This document shows, one piece after another, positions 1 through 10,214 of a stretch of 51,846 bases of DNA. The stretch covers positions 1 through 51,846 of IMG/VR virus record IMGVR_UViG_3300046171_000023, one strand, 5' to 3'. Both the position numbers and the translations under genes were made by a program. The DNA comes from a virus. The first letter of the stretch is position 1. Each line of letters opens with the position of its first letter. Under the pieces are notes generated by a model. That model had not been told where the DNA came from and searched no databases. It saw only the letters and a program-made list of their open reading frames with translations.

Positions 1-2340
1 GAAGAACTTGGAAGTTCTTTATTACAACGACAATCAGATATAGCAGCACAAAGAGCTAAAGAAGCTAAAAAGAATAGAAAGTTTCAACAAGCTATAGGTT
101 TATTAACAGCAGGTCAAGCTGTTTTTAAAAATGCTGTTCAAAAAAGATTAAAAGAAGCAGACGATGAACTATCTTTTAATTTACAAGATAATGCTGAACA
201 ATCTCAACAAATAAAAACTTTAGGTAGAATAGGTGCAAACATGCCAGACAAAGCATGGTTTGCAGAAAGAAAAGATATGGATGTGAATACTCTAACTAAA
301 GAAATAATGGAAGATAATAGATATGGTAAAAATTTACAACAAAATTTAGCTCCTGTTATTGATGCAGCTATTAAACAAGGCATACCTGAAGAAGAATATC
401 CTTTGTTTAAAAAAGGCACATCTGAATATGATACAACTTTTCAACTTGGAATGCATAACTTAATTAGTAATTATGTTTCTCCTTATGTTGATTCAAAAGG
501 TAATAAAACAGGTAAACGTAATTTTGAAATGTACGAAATTGAATTAAGAAAGTTATTAAATGCAAGAGATTTAGATTCTGCAAAATTATATGAACAAGCT
601 ATAGCTATTACACCGGGTCGTTTAAATCAAGTTGAAAAAAGATATTATGCTAGATTAAAAGATGAATATGCTAATAGAGGATATATTGAAAGTTTTAAAG
701 ATATATTTAGAAAAGTAGGTAGAAGACAAGAACAACAAGGAAAATTAAATATATTTAGAGGTATAGAAAATACAGATGTTTATGGTTCTAATATAAATGA
801 TATCTTAACAACTTTAAATATTGAAGGTCCTTTAATTACTTCTATAGATAAATCATTAGCTCAATATAGAGGAAGTGCTACTCAAGCTTTAGTTAGTGCT
901 AAAGCAGACCCTGATTTAATAGCAAGAAGTTCTTTAGCTATTGATTCTTTTGGTAGAAATTTAGGTAATAAAAAATTATATAATTCTGATAATACTTTAA
1001 AAATGTCTGAACGTGGGTCTTGGTCTTGGGGAAGATTTATGACAGATATTAATAAAGATGAAGCTCAAAAACAAGCCTTTGCAAAAGACGTAGCTGGTTT
1101 AACTAACGCATTCCAAGATGATACAGACTTTGCTTTAGCTGCTTTTACTTCTTCATTAGAAGATAGAGGCGAAGAAGTAACCGATGATATGGTACAAGAA
1201 TTTTATCAAAAAATAACAAGCCCAGATAATGAAATGTATAGAATGAATATTGCAATAGCTGTAGCAGCTAATGAAGGTTTTCAAGAAGGAGGAGGGTTAC
1301 TTAAAGGTAAACCTGAATATTACAGAACTAGTTTTGATGAAGTAGTTCGAGATTATAAATACGATAGATTTAAAGGAAGCATACCTGTATTGTTAGGAGA
1401 AGGTATTGCTGTTCCGTCAGAAACTAATACAGGAAATTATCAAGAAGATGCAAGTTATAATAAAATGAGTGTTGAAGATAGAAAGATTGCATTTAATAAT
1501 CAATTAAAGTTTATTGAACAAAGTAAATTAAGTCAAACTTCAAAAATGAGATTAATTGAAAATTTATTTGATAATGTAAAACAACCAGAATTTACTACTC
1601 CTCAAGAATATTTAGAAGCTTACCCACCTGAAAGTAGAGTACAACAATCTAGACTTATATATATACCGGGACCGGGAGGAGGAAGTTTAGTTAGCGTCCC
1701 AACTAATGTAAGTCAAAAAAAAAATATAATAGTTGAAGATAAACAAGTAAGTGATTCTATTATGATTGCTCCTATAAATAATGATGTTACTGAGTTACAA
1801 AATAAACATTTAACACAAAAAAATAAAGATGGCACTCCTCGATTTACATATGATAATATTGACAATGCCCAACAAAAGTTATATGATTTAAGTTCTGTTT
1901 TATTATATATTGAAAGTGATGGTAACTTTGATGCTGCAAATCCAAATGATGCAGGTGTTGTAGATGAGCAGTCAGCAAGAGGAGGTTATCAATATAAACC
2001 ACCTTCAGTTGTACCTGCTGTAAATAGATTAGAAACAGTAATGGGTCAAATGCCTAGATTTGATGAGGTTAGAAAAACAGGTGATGTTAGAAGTTTAAGT
2101 GAAGCAGACCAAACTCTTTTAATGATGGCTGATATTTTACAAAAAACTGCTGTTGTAAAAGGTGATAAAAAACCGGGATTTGGAGATACTTTAATTCAAA
2201 ATTATTTAGATGCAGAAAGCCCAAAAGAAAAAAGAAATTCTGTATATGAAATTTATAAAATTTTACATCATGCAGGAGGTGGACTTCCACTCAAAGCTAA
2301 ATTTAATACAACCCGTAAACTAAGGAAATATTTTAACTAA
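1..2340 (+). CDS. Internal virion protein with C-terminal lysozyme-like domain (3' part; gene crosses the window ends)
   Basis: The frame is open from base 1. The last 54 bases of the window run into it in the same frame, giving 797 residues if the molecule is circular. The N-terminal ~100 residues are Lys/Glu/Gln-rich and look helical. Near the C terminus, E656 (codon at 1912) in ESDGNFDA, followed ~22 residues later by GGYQ, resembles the catalytic Glu and GxxQ region of SLT-type lytic transglycosylases, so this end may open peptidoglycan during DNA ejection. The stop shares one base with the next start. Size and position between 206- and 1311-residue proteins match T7 gp15. The role is inferred from context and motif. 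Confidence 0.7.
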   Translation, partial: EELGSSLLQRQSDIAAQRAKEAKKNRKFQQAIGLLTAGQAVFKNAVQKRLKEADDELSFNLQDNAEQSQQIKTLGRIGANMPDKAWFAERKDMDVNTLTKEIMEDNRYGKNLQQNLAPVIDAAIKQGIPEEEYPLFKKGTSEYDTTFQLGMHNLISNYVSPYVDSKGNKTGKRNFEMYEIELRKLLNARDLDSAKLYEQAIAITPGRLNQVEKRYYARLKDEYANRGYIESFKDIFRKVGRRQEQQGKLNIFRGIENTDVYGSNINDILTTLNIEGPLITSIDKSLAQYRGSATQALVSAKADPDLIARSSLAIDSFGRNLGNKKLYNSDNTLKMSERGSWSWGRFMTDINKDEAQKQAFAKDVAGLTNAFQDDTDFALAAFTSSLEDRGEEVTDDMVQEFYQKITSPDNEMYRMNIAIAVAANEGFQEGGGLLKGKPEYYRTSFDEVVRDYKYDRFKGSIPVLLGEGIAVPSETNTGNYQEDASYNKMSVEDRKIAFNNQLKFIEQSKLSQTSKMRLIENLFDNVKQPEFTTPQEYLEAYPPESRVQQSRLIYIPGPGGGSLVSVPTNVSQKKNIIVEDKQVSDSIMIAPINNDVTELQNKHLTQKNKDGTPRFTYDNIDNAQQKLYDLSSVLLYIESDGNFDAANPNDAGVVDEQSARGGYQYKPPSVVPAVNRLETVMGQMPRFDEVRKTGDVRSLSEADQTLLMMADILQKTAVVKGDKKPGFGDTLIQNYLDAESPKEKRNSVYEIYKILHHAGGGLPLKAKFNTTRKLRKYFN

Positions 2341-5300
2341 TGAGAATACCATTTGGTCAAGCTACAAGTTCAATAATAGATTTATATAATGAACTAACTC
2401 AAGACGAGACTCAAAAGCCTAAAGATATGCAAGAGGGTATCAATCCTCTTTATCAACAAATACCAGAAGTTAAAACTGATGAAATACAACAGGCTAAAGA
2501 TTCTATTGTTGGGAATATTCAAAAAGAAATTAAAGAAACTATTACACCTCCAAGTACTGTTCAAACTAAAAAAAGTTTAACACAGTTAGCTGATGATGAA
2601 GAGTTTTCTACAAGAGCTGAAAGATTTTTAGAAGGTATTGAAAGTAATGAAAACATATTTGAATATCTTAGAGATTCTGAATATAGTTTAAGTTCTGCTG
2701 CTGTTCGTTCTTTTCAAACAGGTAAGTGGACAGAAGAACAAAAAGACGATTATGTTTATTTAAGAAACGAATTTCAAAATGCAAACCTTAAAGGCTTTAG
2801 AGAACATTTTGGTTTAGTAAAAGATTTATCAGGTGATTTACTTTTAGACCCATTAAATATTTTAGCTGCTATGTTTGCAATACCAACTGCCGGTGCTAGT
2901 GTAGCTAGTCGTGCTGCTTTAGGTGCTGCAGCTCAACAAAGCATGAAAGCTTTTACTAAATCTAAATTAAAAAAAGCAATTACTAAAGAAACTACAAAAG
3001 ACTTTGCTTTATTTGGAGCTGCTGAAGGAATGGCTTGGGAAGGACTCCATAATTATTTTATGCAAGATATGAATGTAGATTTAGATTTAATTGATTCTAT
3101 AGATTTATCTGAAATAAGTGCTTCTGCATTAATTGGTGGTACAATAGGTGCAGGTATAGGTGGGGCTGTTGGTGTAGGAATGGGTAGAAGATATTCTAGA
3201 TTTGCTGAAAAAGAATTTAGATATGCTAATGAAGATGCGTTTGGATTTGTAGGACCACAACAAAGAAAAGTAGAGTTAGAGCAGTGGGAGATTGACCAAG
3301 CTTCTCAGAATCCTTTAAACTTAGACGAAGAATTTGTAGGACCTACACAAGAATTTATTGGACCTTTACCAGAAACAGATTTTTTAAATAAACAATCTTT
3401 TTCACAAAGATTTAAAGAACGATTAAAAAAGAAAATTCCTTTTGATACTGAAAAAAGAAAAAGACAACATCAATTAAATTGGATAATGGCTAGAACAACA
3501 GGTAAAGCTACTACAGAATTTTTAGAATACGCTAAAGACTCTCCAGCATTACAAAACTTTTTAAGAAAAATAAGATATGATTATGATGTTGGTCTTATTA
3601 CTGTCGGTGAGAGAAGTGTAAAAAAAGCTACATTAAAAGACGGTACTGAAAGTAAATGGTCTTTTGGTGAATTTGTTGGAAGAAAGTTTGGTCAATATCA
3701 TTATGGACTAAATAAAGCTTTAAATACTTTATATAGAACTGGATGGTTTGCTCGTATAGATAAAGAACAAAACGATACTTTATATGCTTTATTGTCTGAT
3801 AAAAATATTGGTATTAAAAAAGGTGAAGGTAAAATTACTATAGATACTCTTTTAGAAAGAGGAAAGTATAATTCAAAAATTAATGAAACACCTCAAGTTT
3901 TTAAAATTGATGCTGATGTTGCAGATGCTTATAGAGGTGTAAGAGCATTACTAGATGATTCTTTTGATGATGCACAAGAACTAGGATTATTTAAAACAGG
4001 AACTCTTAATAAAGGTGGGTTTTTTCCTAGGCTTTATAAATTTGATGTTCTTTCTAAAAAATCAGATGTTTTTGCACAAAAATTAATTAGAGCAGGACAT
4101 GCAAACCCTGATAATTCAGTAGTCGAAATAGATATAATATTATCAGATGGAACTAAAGGTACTGGTAGACCTGCTGATGCTAAAACTATGGATGATGAAA
4201 TATTTCAATTAAGTGAAAAATATCAGGTAAATAGTTTTGAAGAACTAGCTAAAAAAGAATTAGACGTAGATGTAGCTGCTGGAAGAAAAACAACTTATAC
4301 TAAAAAAGAATTAGAAAATACAGCTAAAGAATTAAAAGCTAAAGAAATTGTTGAGGGAATGATTGATGAAAGATATACTCCTTATGAATTAAGAAAAGCA
4401 GGTGCTAATAACTCTTTAGGATTTTTTCAAGCTAGAAGATTTAATAATTTAAAAGATAGTGATATTGCAGAATTTTTAGAAACAGATGTTCAACAAGTAT
4501 TAGAAAATTATTTTACTAATATGGCACAATCACAAGGACGTAAAAAATATTTTGGAAATACTCTAAGAGAATTTGAAACTGAAAGACAATTAATAATGAA
4601 TGAGTTAATGGAATCAGCTTTAAACAGAGGTTTAAATAAAACACAAGCTAGACAAGAAGCTGAAGAAATTTCAAAAGGAATAGGTGATGTATTTAAAAAA
4701 GTTACTGGCTTAGAAACTTATCAAAATAGTGTGTTTAGAAATACAAAATTTGGTAGAGCATTTAGTGATGGTACTAAATTAGTACAACAAATGGCTCATT
4801 TACCTTTTGCAACTATTTCTAGTATAACAGAACCATTAATTTTATTAAGTCGTGCAAATCCCGGAGATGTAAAAGAAACTGCAAAAAGTATAGGTACAAG
4901 TATTGTATCAGAAGGTAAAAATACTTTTAAAAGATTATTTGACAATCTTTCAAGAACTCAAATAGGTGGTAAATACGGAACTCCTATTTTTAAAACTGGT
5001 AAAAAAATAAAAGGTTTTAAAGATATTGATGATGAAACATGGTCAGAACTTTATCAAACTGGATTAGCTTTAGAACAAGCAGTAATGCAAAGAATAGAGG
5101 GATTAGCTGGAGAAGCATTAGGTAATGAAAAACTTAGAAACATTCAACAAATGTTTTTTAAAACAAACATACTTACACAATGGACAAAGGCTGTTCAACT
5201 TGCTGCATTTACTACAGGTAAAAGATTAATAAAACAAAACGCAGAACAATTATATTATGGTAAAACTTTAGTTGGTAGAAAATTAACTAAACAAAATAAA

Positions 5301-6275
5301 AAGTATTTAATAAATCAATTAAATGAATTAGGTATTGATGAAAATGAAGCTTTAAAATGGTATAAAGGTTCATTAGATAAAAATGGTAAATATGATATAA
5401 ATAAAGCTAGAGGTATAAATAATAAAGGAGAAATTATTCAAGACCGATATGGTAATGTTACTTTTAATAGTAATTTTTATAGTAAAGATTATTTAGCTGC
5501 TGCAAATAGATTTACTAAAGAAATTATTTTAAACCCAACTACTGCAGAAGCTAACAGACCTTTATGGTTTTCACATCCAGCATCTCAATTTTTAGTACAA
5601 TTTGCTGGTTATCCTACTGCTTTTAATAATACAATTTTAAAAAGATTTGTTAATGAAGGACTTAATAATCCGGGAACAGCAAGAGAAAAAACAGTAGCAA
5701 CTGCTATGTTAATGACATCAGTAGCTTATTTAGGTAATGAACTTAGAAGTAATGGAAAAGCTACTATTGATTATGAAACAGGAGAAACAAAACCTATATA
5801 TCAAATAATGGGAGATGCTGCTAGACGTACTGGATTATATGGACCTATTGATTATGCATCTAGATTTAATTCTGAATTTAGTAGAAATTCAGGGGGAATT
5901 GCAGCAATTATAAAAGCTGTTGGTGGTCCAACTGTTCAAGATGGTGTTGATGCTCTTATTTATAGAAAAAATTTAGCAGAAGTAGGTATAACTAATGTAC
6001 CTTTTTATTCTGCTTATGATTTAATATTTGGAGCTGGTACTAAAAAGAATTTAAGAAGAATTGCTGCAGGTAGACCTAAAGAAAAATTAAAAAAATTCAC
6101 ACCTATTAAATATTCTAAAGGTGGGATAGTTAAAAATGTACCTAATGTTACAGACGAACCTGATGAAATGATAAATAGAAATACAGGATTACCGTTTAAC
6201 GCAACCTCAGAAGCTGCACAAGACATTGAAGATAGAGAACTTAAATCACAAATGGAAGGACTAGGATTAAAATGA
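2340..6275 (+). CDS. Large internal virion (ejection core) protein, T7 gp16-like in size and position
   Basis: A 1311-residue protein, almost the length of T7 gp16 (1318), and last of three consecutive genes whose sizes follow T7 gp14-15-16. It has an Ala/Gly-rich apolar stretch near residues 175-200 and a glycine-zipper stretch near 260-283 (ALIGGTIGAGIGGAVGVGMG) that could insert in the host membrane. The rest is mainly charged and helical. No lytic domain is evident at its N terminus, where T7 gp16 has one; the lysozyme-like segment lies in the preceding protein. Start ATG overlaps the previous stop (TAATG) and its stop overlaps the lysozyme start (ATGA). A DNA-ejection channel role is inferred. 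Confidence 0.65.
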   Translation: MRIPFGQATSSIIDLYNELTQDETQKPKDMQEGINPLYQQIPEVKTDEIQQAKDSIVGNIQKEIKETITPPSTVQTKKSLTQLADDEEFSTRAERFLEGIESNENIFEYLRDSEYSLSSAAVRSFQTGKWTEEQKDDYVYLRNEFQNANLKGFREHFGLVKDLSGDLLLDPLNILAAMFAIPTAGASVASRAALGAAAQQSMKAFTKSKLKKAITKETTKDFALFGAAEGMAWEGLHNYFMQDMNVDLDLIDSIDLSEISASALIGGTIGAGIGGAVGVGMGRRYSRFAEKEFRYANEDAFGFVGPQQRKVELEQWEIDQASQNPLNLDEEFVGPTQEFIGPLPETDFLNKQSFSQRFKERLKKKIPFDTEKRKRQHQLNWIMARTTGKATTEFLEYAKDSPALQNFLRKIRYDYDVGLITVGERSVKKATLKDGTESKWSFGEFVGRKFGQYHYGLNKALNTLYRTGWFARIDKEQNDTLYALLSDKNIGIKKGEGKITIDTLLERGKYNSKINETPQVFKIDADVADAYRGVRALLDDSFDDAQELGLFKTGTLNKGGFFPRLYKFDVLSKKSDVFAQKLIRAGHANPDNSVVEIDIILSDGTKGTGRPADAKTMDDEIFQLSEKYQVNSFEELAKKELDVDVAAGRKTTYTKKELENTAKELKAKEIVEGMIDERYTPYELRKAGANNSLGFFQARRFNNLKDSDIAEFLETDVQQVLENYFTNMAQSQGRKKYFGNTLREFETERQLIMNELMESALNRGLNKTQARQEAEEISKGIGDVFKKVTGLETYQNSVFRNTKFGRAFSDGTKLVQQMAHLPFATISSITEPLILLSRANPGDVKETAKSIGTSIVSEGKNTFKRLFDNLSRTQIGGKYGTPIFKTGKKIKGFKDIDDETWSELYQTGLALEQAVMQRIEGLAGEALGNEKLRNIQQMFFKTNILTQWTKAVQLAAFTTGKRLIKQNAEQLYYGKTLVGRKLTKQNKKYLINQLNELGIDENEALKWYKGSLDKNGKYDINKARGINNKGEIIQDRYGNVTFNSNFYSKDYLAAANRFTKEIILNPTTAEANRPLWFSHPASQFLVQFAGYPTAFNNTILKRFVNEGLNNPGTAREKTVATAMLMTSVAYLGNELRSNGKATIDYETGETKPIYQIMGDAARRTGLYGPIDYASRFNSEFSRNSGGIAAIIKAVGGPTVQDGVDALIYRKNLAEVGITNVPFYSAYDLIFGAGTKKNLRRIAAGRPKEKLKKFTPIKYSKGGIVKNVPNVTDEPDEMINRNTGLPFNATSEAAQDIEDRELKSQMEGLGLK

Positions 6276-6721
6276 ACATAGAACTATGTAAAGAACAAAT
6301 TAAAAGACACGAAGGCGAAGTACTAAACATTTATGAAGATAGTTTAGGATATAAAACTCTAGGAGTTGGACATCTTTGCAAACCCGAAGACCCTGAATAT
6401 GGGTGGGCAGTAGGTACATCTGTATCTCAAGAAGTTGTAGACATGTATTATAAAAATGATTTTACTACACATTTAGCAGAAACTATACATATCTTTGGAA
6501 GTGACGAAGCTTTTTATAATTTACCAGAAAGAATACAACATGTATTAGTTAATATGTGTTTTAATTTAGGTGGCACAAGATTATCAAAATTTAAAAATAT
6601 GATTAAAGCTTGTAGAGAACATAACTGGAAAGAAATGGCTGTACAAATGGAAGACAGTCGTTGGTATGGTCAAGTAGGTAGAAGAAGTAAAGAATTACAA
6701 GATATAGTATTAGGAGTATGA
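6272..6721 (+). CDS. Endolysin, T4-type lysozyme (GH24 muramidase)
   Basis: A 149-residue protein with the T4 lysozyme signature: E14 in RHEG, then YEDSLGYKTLGVGH carrying D23 and T29, which match the E11/D20/T26 catalytic set of T4 lysozyme. The C terminus has the usual RW...Q..RR..EL pattern. No signal peptide or anchor is visible, so it should need the holin encoded one base downstream to reach peptidoglycan. The ATG overlaps the stop of the upstream virion gene (ATGA), so it is translationally coupled to late structural genes. Confidence 0.93.
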   Translation: MNIELCKEQIKRHEGEVLNIYEDSLGYKTLGVGHLCKPEDPEYGWAVGTSVSQEVVDMYYKNDFTTHLAETIHIFGSDEAFYNLPERIQHVLVNMCFNLGGTRLSKFKNMIKACREHNWKEMAVQMEDSRWYGQVGRRSKELQDIVLGV

Positions 6722-6722
6722 A

Positions 6723-7196
6723 ATGAAAGCATTATTAAAAAACATAGTTGGAGCTGTTGCACCTACATTAGGAACTGCATTAGGTGGACCAATGGGAGGC
6801 ATGGCAGCTAATATGATAGCTGATGTCTTAGGATGTCCTAACAATCCAAAGGCAATAGAGAAGGCTGTAGCAGAAGCTACTCCTGAACAAATGTTAGAAC
6901 TTAAAAAAGCTGAGAATGATTTTGAAATACAAATGAAAGAACTTGAAGTTGATGTATTTAAATTAGAAGTAGCTGATGGTCAAGATGCTAGGAATAAATT
7001 TAGTAAAGACTGGACAGCTCGTATAATGGGCATAGCTGTTGTTGGTGGATTTATGGGATACATATTTCTTGTTACTTTACAACCACCAGAACAAAATAGT
7101 GAAGCTTTAATAAATTTAGTATTAGGTTACCTTGGTGGTTTAGCTAGTGCTGTTATTAGTTTTTACTTTGGTGCTTCAAACACAACAGATAAATAA
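6723..7196 (+). CDS. Holin, GTA-type three-transmembrane family
   Basis: A 157-residue membrane protein. An apolar N-terminal segment (about residues 8-36) is followed by a charged helical middle and the motif ADGQDARNKFSKDWTARIMG, typical of the 3TM holin family described for gene transfer agents. Two clear transmembrane helices follow (about 101-120 and 129-150), ending in SFYFGAS. It starts one base after the lysozyme stop, forming a compact holin-endolysin pair that ends infection by permeabilising the inner membrane. No spanin pair is evident next to it. Confidence 0.85.
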   Translation: MKALLKNIVGAVAPTLGTALGGPMGGMAANMIADVLGCPNNPKAIEKAVAEATPEQMLELKKAENDFEIQMKELEVDVFKLEVADGQDARNKFSKDWTARIMGIAVVGGFMGYIFLVTLQPPEQNSEALINLVLGYLGGLASAVISFYFGASNTTDK

Positions 7197-7206
7197 AGGA
7201 GATAAA

Positions 7207-8271
7207 ATGTCAAGAGGAGATATAAATAAAAATTTTTTTGGACCATTACTTATATTAAGTTTATGGGCAATGTCGTTTACTTTAAGTGCAGATGACTGTA
7301 CTGCAGGTACACAGTATTGTGAAGACAATGAATTAACTACTACTAATACTACTACTACTACAAATACTAACACTAATAATAATACTAATAATAATACAAA
7401 TACAAACACTAATACAAACAATAATACAAATACTAATACTAATAATAATACTAATGTTAATACATCAACTAACACAAATAACAATACTAATAATTCCACG
7501 TCTACTAGTACTAATACCAATACTAACAACAATAATAACACATCTACATCTACATCTAACTCTACTGTAAACTCTACAGTAAATCAAAATGTAAACAACA
7601 ATAGTAATTCTACTAGTAATAATACAAATACTAATAATAATACTAATGTTAATCAATCTACTTCAGATTCTAATGTTACTACTGATAATACTAATACCAA
7701 TAATAACAATACAAAGTCTGATAATACTAATAGAAATATTAACGAGTCTAACTCTACACAAACAATCAACCAGAATGTAAAAAGCAAAGCACCTCCTGCT
7801 TCTGCTATAGCACCTAGTATTATGTCTTACTCCCAAGACCTTTGTACTGTGGGTCGTTCTGGTGCTTATCAAGGGCAAGTATTTGGGTTCTCTACAGGAC
7901 GTACAGTTACTGATACTAACTGTGAACGCTTAAAACTTTCCAAGTATCTCTATGATACCGGTATGAAAGTAGCTTCAGTTTCAATACTTTGTCAAGACCC
8001 GAGAGTATTTAAGGCTATGGAAATGGCTGGTACTCCTTGCCCTTACCAAGGTCAGATAGGTAAAGAAGCTACCAAAGCTTGGGCAGAAAACAAATCTAAA
8101 AGACCTGATGCTAAAGACCAAGAGAAACTTTTTATACAGCAATGCACACACGACAGAAATCCTAACAGAGACAAGATAAACAAAGATGTTGTTGGGGCAG
8201 TCAAAGTTATTTATACAACTAAAACTAAAACTAAAAGGCAATGCAGAAAAGAATTCTATGCTACGCAGTAG
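7207..8271 (+). CDS. Exported Asn/Thr-rich low-complexity protein
   Basis: Start chosen at 7207 because TAAAGGAGATAAAATG gives a strong ribosome-binding site; the open frame extends further upstream into the holin gene. The 354-residue product has a signal-peptide-like N terminus (apolar core FFGPLLILSLWAM, probable cleavage after TLSA near residue 28). Then come about 150 residues of almost pure Asn/Thr/Ser. A cysteine-containing C-terminal domain (from about residue 205) has SYSQDLCTVG and ...CQDPRVF..., which I recall as a recurrent pattern in marine phage proteins of unknown function. Location beside the lysis genes suggests a periplasmic or surface role; function unknown. Confidence 0.75.
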   Translation: MSRGDINKNFFGPLLILSLWAMSFTLSADDCTAGTQYCEDNELTTTNTTTTTNTNTNNNTNNNTNTNTNTNNNTNTNTNNNTNVNTSTNTNNNTNNSTSTSTNTNTNNNNNTSTSTSNSTVNSTVNQNVNNNSNSTSNNTNTNNNTNVNQSTSDSNVTTDNTNTNNNNTKSDNTNRNINESNSTQTINQNVKSKAPPASAIAPSIMSYSQDLCTVGRSGAYQGQVFGFSTGRTVTDTNCERLKLSKYLYDTGMKVASVSILCQDPRVFKAMEMAGTPCPYQGQIGKEATKAWAENKSKRPDAKDQEKLFIQQCTHDRNPNRDKINKDVVGAVKVIYTTKTKTKRQCRKEFYATQ

Positions 8272-10205
8272 CGTGTCTATTAAGTCTTAATGTCTTTAGT
8301 CAGTATATCTACGAAGGCAATCAGTCTTTAGTAGACCTCACAAACGAATCAAATACAACCAGTCTAAACTCAGGAGACGACCAGCTTTCGTCTGCTTTTA
8401 ATTTAGATTTTACATTTACTTTTTACGATAAACAATTTACATCTGCTCGTATGGCTACGAATGGTTGTCTTCACTTTGGGTTAGGCACAGGTAATGTAAA
8501 CTATAATAATTACTGTGGTGATTATACACCTGACCCACTACCACAATACAACTACACACTGTTTCCGTTCTGGACTGACTTGATAAGAGATAACAACTCT
8601 AAAATGTTAGCCAAAAACTTTAGTGATAAGACAGTCTTTGGTTGGTACGATATGCGTGAGTATAATCGTAGTAATACTGATAACAGTTTTGAAGTAATAC
8701 TTTGGACTAACTCTACCTTTGATTTTAGATATGGTGACTTAAATATTATACAGCATGATGTTCTTATTGGACAACAGAAAGATTCAGATACTTACTATCA
8801 ATACTTGTTTCACGATGAATGTAATACAGGCACAACCAATACTAGTTCTTGTGTAAGTAAGGACTGGAATAGCACTACATCAAATACTTTATTAGAAGCT
8901 GGTGGTTCGTTGTATGGTACAAGCGAGACTATTGACTGTAGTAATCCTTTAAATGATTTAAGCTGTGCAGGGTACTGGGAAGCCTATGATGATTTTCAAT
9001 GTGACCTAGACCCACAGTATGGACCGTTTTGTCAAGGCTATCGACAAGAAGAAGATATAGGATACTATCAAGAAGAAGAATACTTTGACTACGGATACGA
9101 AGAAGAACTGTTTGACTATGGCTACGAAGAGTATGACATGTATGACACTTTTGAAGAGCCAGAAATCTTTGAAGAGTATATCTTTGAACCTGAGTATGAC
9201 ATCTTTGAAGAGCCTGAGTTAAGTATTTGAAGAAGAAATAATCTTTGAACAGTTTCAACCACTTGAAGAATTTGTAGAACCTCTTCCGTTTATACGTGAA
9301 GAAGAAGTCTTTATACCAATTGAAGAGTTAATGATTGAGGAGTTTGTATTTCAAGAAACATTTATTGAAGAAGTGGAGGAGTGGTTTGAGGAAGAGACAA
9401 TTGTGGAAGAAGAACTTGCGTATGCAGAAGAGCCGGAAGAAGAACTTATTGAAGAACTCGTTGAAGAAGAAGAGGTTATAGAAGAAGATATAGAAGAAGA
9501 GCTAGTTGCTGAAGAAAAAAGCTCAAGTCTAACAAAAGAAAAATCGTTAGCTGTTGTTGCATCTACAATTAAAACAGCAAGAAACAGTATATACACGACA
9601 ACAAGTGGTAATACATCGACAAACTCTAGCTCAAATTTAGCTACATCTGGTTCAACATCAGCTAGTTCAACAGGAAGTCTTAGTAATTCACCAAGTATAT
9701 CTGACCAGTTTTCGTCTTCAACTGCACAAACAAACCAGTTGCTAGATATGAGTACAACAGTTACAACTACAGTAACTTCAACAAATTCAATAGATTCTAA
9801 TATGAGTTCTACCACAAGCACAACATTTAGTTCTAACACCAATACAACAATAGTATTCAAAATCAAATTGATACATCTGTTTCTAGTGGTGGAGATACAG
9901 ATGCTGAACAGTTAGTAGAAAATATTATAGCACAAAACCTACAAGCTGCACAAAATGATGTCGAAGCTAAACAAGAAGAAACAGGTGAGTATGGGTCAGA
10001 GAATACTATCATAGCTTACATGGGGTTTGTTCCTAACTTTAATAACTATAGGTTAGTAACATTACCCGAACAAGAAACATGGTACGAGTCTACAGATATA
10101 TATGCCAACAATATGTTGTCAGATAACATCGAAGGCTTTTATCAAATGGCAGGTCAGAGTTTAGAAACACTGATTGAAATGAAAGAACTACAACCAAAAT
10201 TATAG
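8241..10205 (+). pseudogene. Exported NIDO-like/acidic/Ser-Thr-rich protein, frame broken twice
   Basis: The first frame (8241-9230) has a signal peptide (MQKRILCYAVACLLSLNVFS) and a domain resembling nidogen-type (NIDO-like) beta domains: FTFTFYDKQF, ATNGCLHFG, LFPFWTDL and FEVILWTN. It then has a Glu/Tyr/Phe repeat tail. The same repeat continues from 9223 in the +1 frame (VFEEEIIFEQF...) through a Glu-rich and then Ser/Thr-rich segment. From about 9843 coding returns to the original frame and ends at 10205 (...KELQPKL). One extra base near 9221 and one missing base near 9845 explain this; repaired, the product is about 654 residues. Overlaps the upstream gene by 31 bases. Function unknown; probably a periplasmic or surface-exposed phage protein. 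Confidence 0.7.
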
Positions 10206-10214
10206 GAGAATATT

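Noticed and set aside
7320-7740. CRISPR-like or satellite repeat in the ACTAATACAAAT-rich stretch
   Set aside because: It is irregular codon-level repetition of Asn and Thr inside a gene, with no fixed repeat-spacer unit.
9215-9850. Programmed ribosomal frameshifting as explanation for the broken exported gene
   Set aside because: Two shifts in opposite directions would be needed, no slippery heptamer with downstream structure is visible, and nearby unrelated genes show similar breaks.
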